A stretch of 13,007 bases of DNA. Origin: Rodentolepis nana. Taxonomy: Eukaryota > Platyhelminthes > Cestoda > Cyclophyllidea > Hymenolepididae. The notes under the pieces were generated by a model, which saw only the letters and a program-made list of their open reading frames with translations, was not told the DNA's origin and did not search any database. Below are positions 1 through 13,007 of this stretch, piece by piece. Numbering within the stretch: position 1 is the first letter of the stretch; each line of letters starts with the position of its first letter. A program made the position numbers and the translations under genes. The DNA is taken from NCBI GenBank assembly GCA_900617975.1, contig UZAE01001499.1, forward strand, positions 1 to 13,007. Direction: 5' to 3'.

Positions 1-12760
<12,760 letters not shown>

Positions 12761-13007
12761 TTCCATACTTTGCTCCCTATTGTACCCTACTACATCTCTA
12801 CTTCCAAAGTCACACCTCTATACAAGTGTGTGTTATTGTTAGTATTGCTTATTTTCACAGTCATTTCCGTCTCCACATCTTTTAAAATCTGTTTTCATTT
12901 TCTCAGAGATAGCCACTAATCCCGCCTTCTCCAAAACCATCTGAAAATCCCCGTATTGGAAGTAGCCCACATCTTGCCTTTCAAGCGTCTGTCTGCTAAC
13001 CCCCCCC
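12761..13007 (+). other. PRKG: PKG 3' UTR start
   Basis: There is no AATAAA or close variant before the window ends, so the polyadenylation site lies further on. The window ends in a C7 run. Confidence 0.6.

Overview
The window is animal nuclear DNA. It is AT-rich and intron-rich, holds TSD-flanked non-LTR retroelements, and encodes the C-terminal half of a cGMP-dependent protein kinase (PKG). The organism looks like a protostome invertebrate. A flatworm or arthropod is possible, but the sequence does not settle it.

Host gene. Six exons on the + strand, 1-98, 2322-2463, 3700-3863, 7290-7478, 12492-12558 and 12665-12760, splice with compatible phases into one 251-residue reading frame ending in a TAA. 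Each visible junction is GT..AG. The fragment runs from about beta-4 of the kinase domain through the catalytic loop, DFG, activation loop and APE to the AGC-kinase tail ending WDIDF. The N-terminal region, the cGMP-binding domains, the glycine loop and the ATP-anchoring lysine lie upstream. The rest of the window is five introns (about 2.2, 1.2, 3.4, 5.0 and 0.1 kb) and the start of the 3' UTR.

Mobile elements. The introns carry four copies of one SINE-like element of about 330 bp. They lie at 254-582, 6130-6458 and about 9062-9265 on the - strand, and at about 11411-11750 on the + strand. Two 5'-truncated RNase H-bearing LINE copies lie at 7503-8203 and about 10451-10975, both on the - strand. 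The SINE's last ~65 bp and its (AAAT)n end closely resemble the LINE 3' end, so the LINE is the probable mobilising partner.

Main discovery candidate. The first ~73 nt of every SINE copy can fold as an HDV-like nested double pseudoknot: P1, P2, P3, P1.1 and P4, plus a GGC-A-rich J4/2 with a candidate catalytic C. The predicted cleavage site falls at or within one base of the retrotransposon 5' end defined by the target-site duplication. This suggests a non-autonomous element whose 5' end is made by self-cleavage, with a 3' end borrowed from a resident LINE. One copy (11411-11750) is sense-oriented inside PKG intron 4, so a ribozyme-like fold would be transcribed in the host pre-mRNA.

Other stretches are unremarkable intron with simple repeats, a perfect nuclear-receptor-type DR1, and two unrecognised open frames of uncertain meaning.
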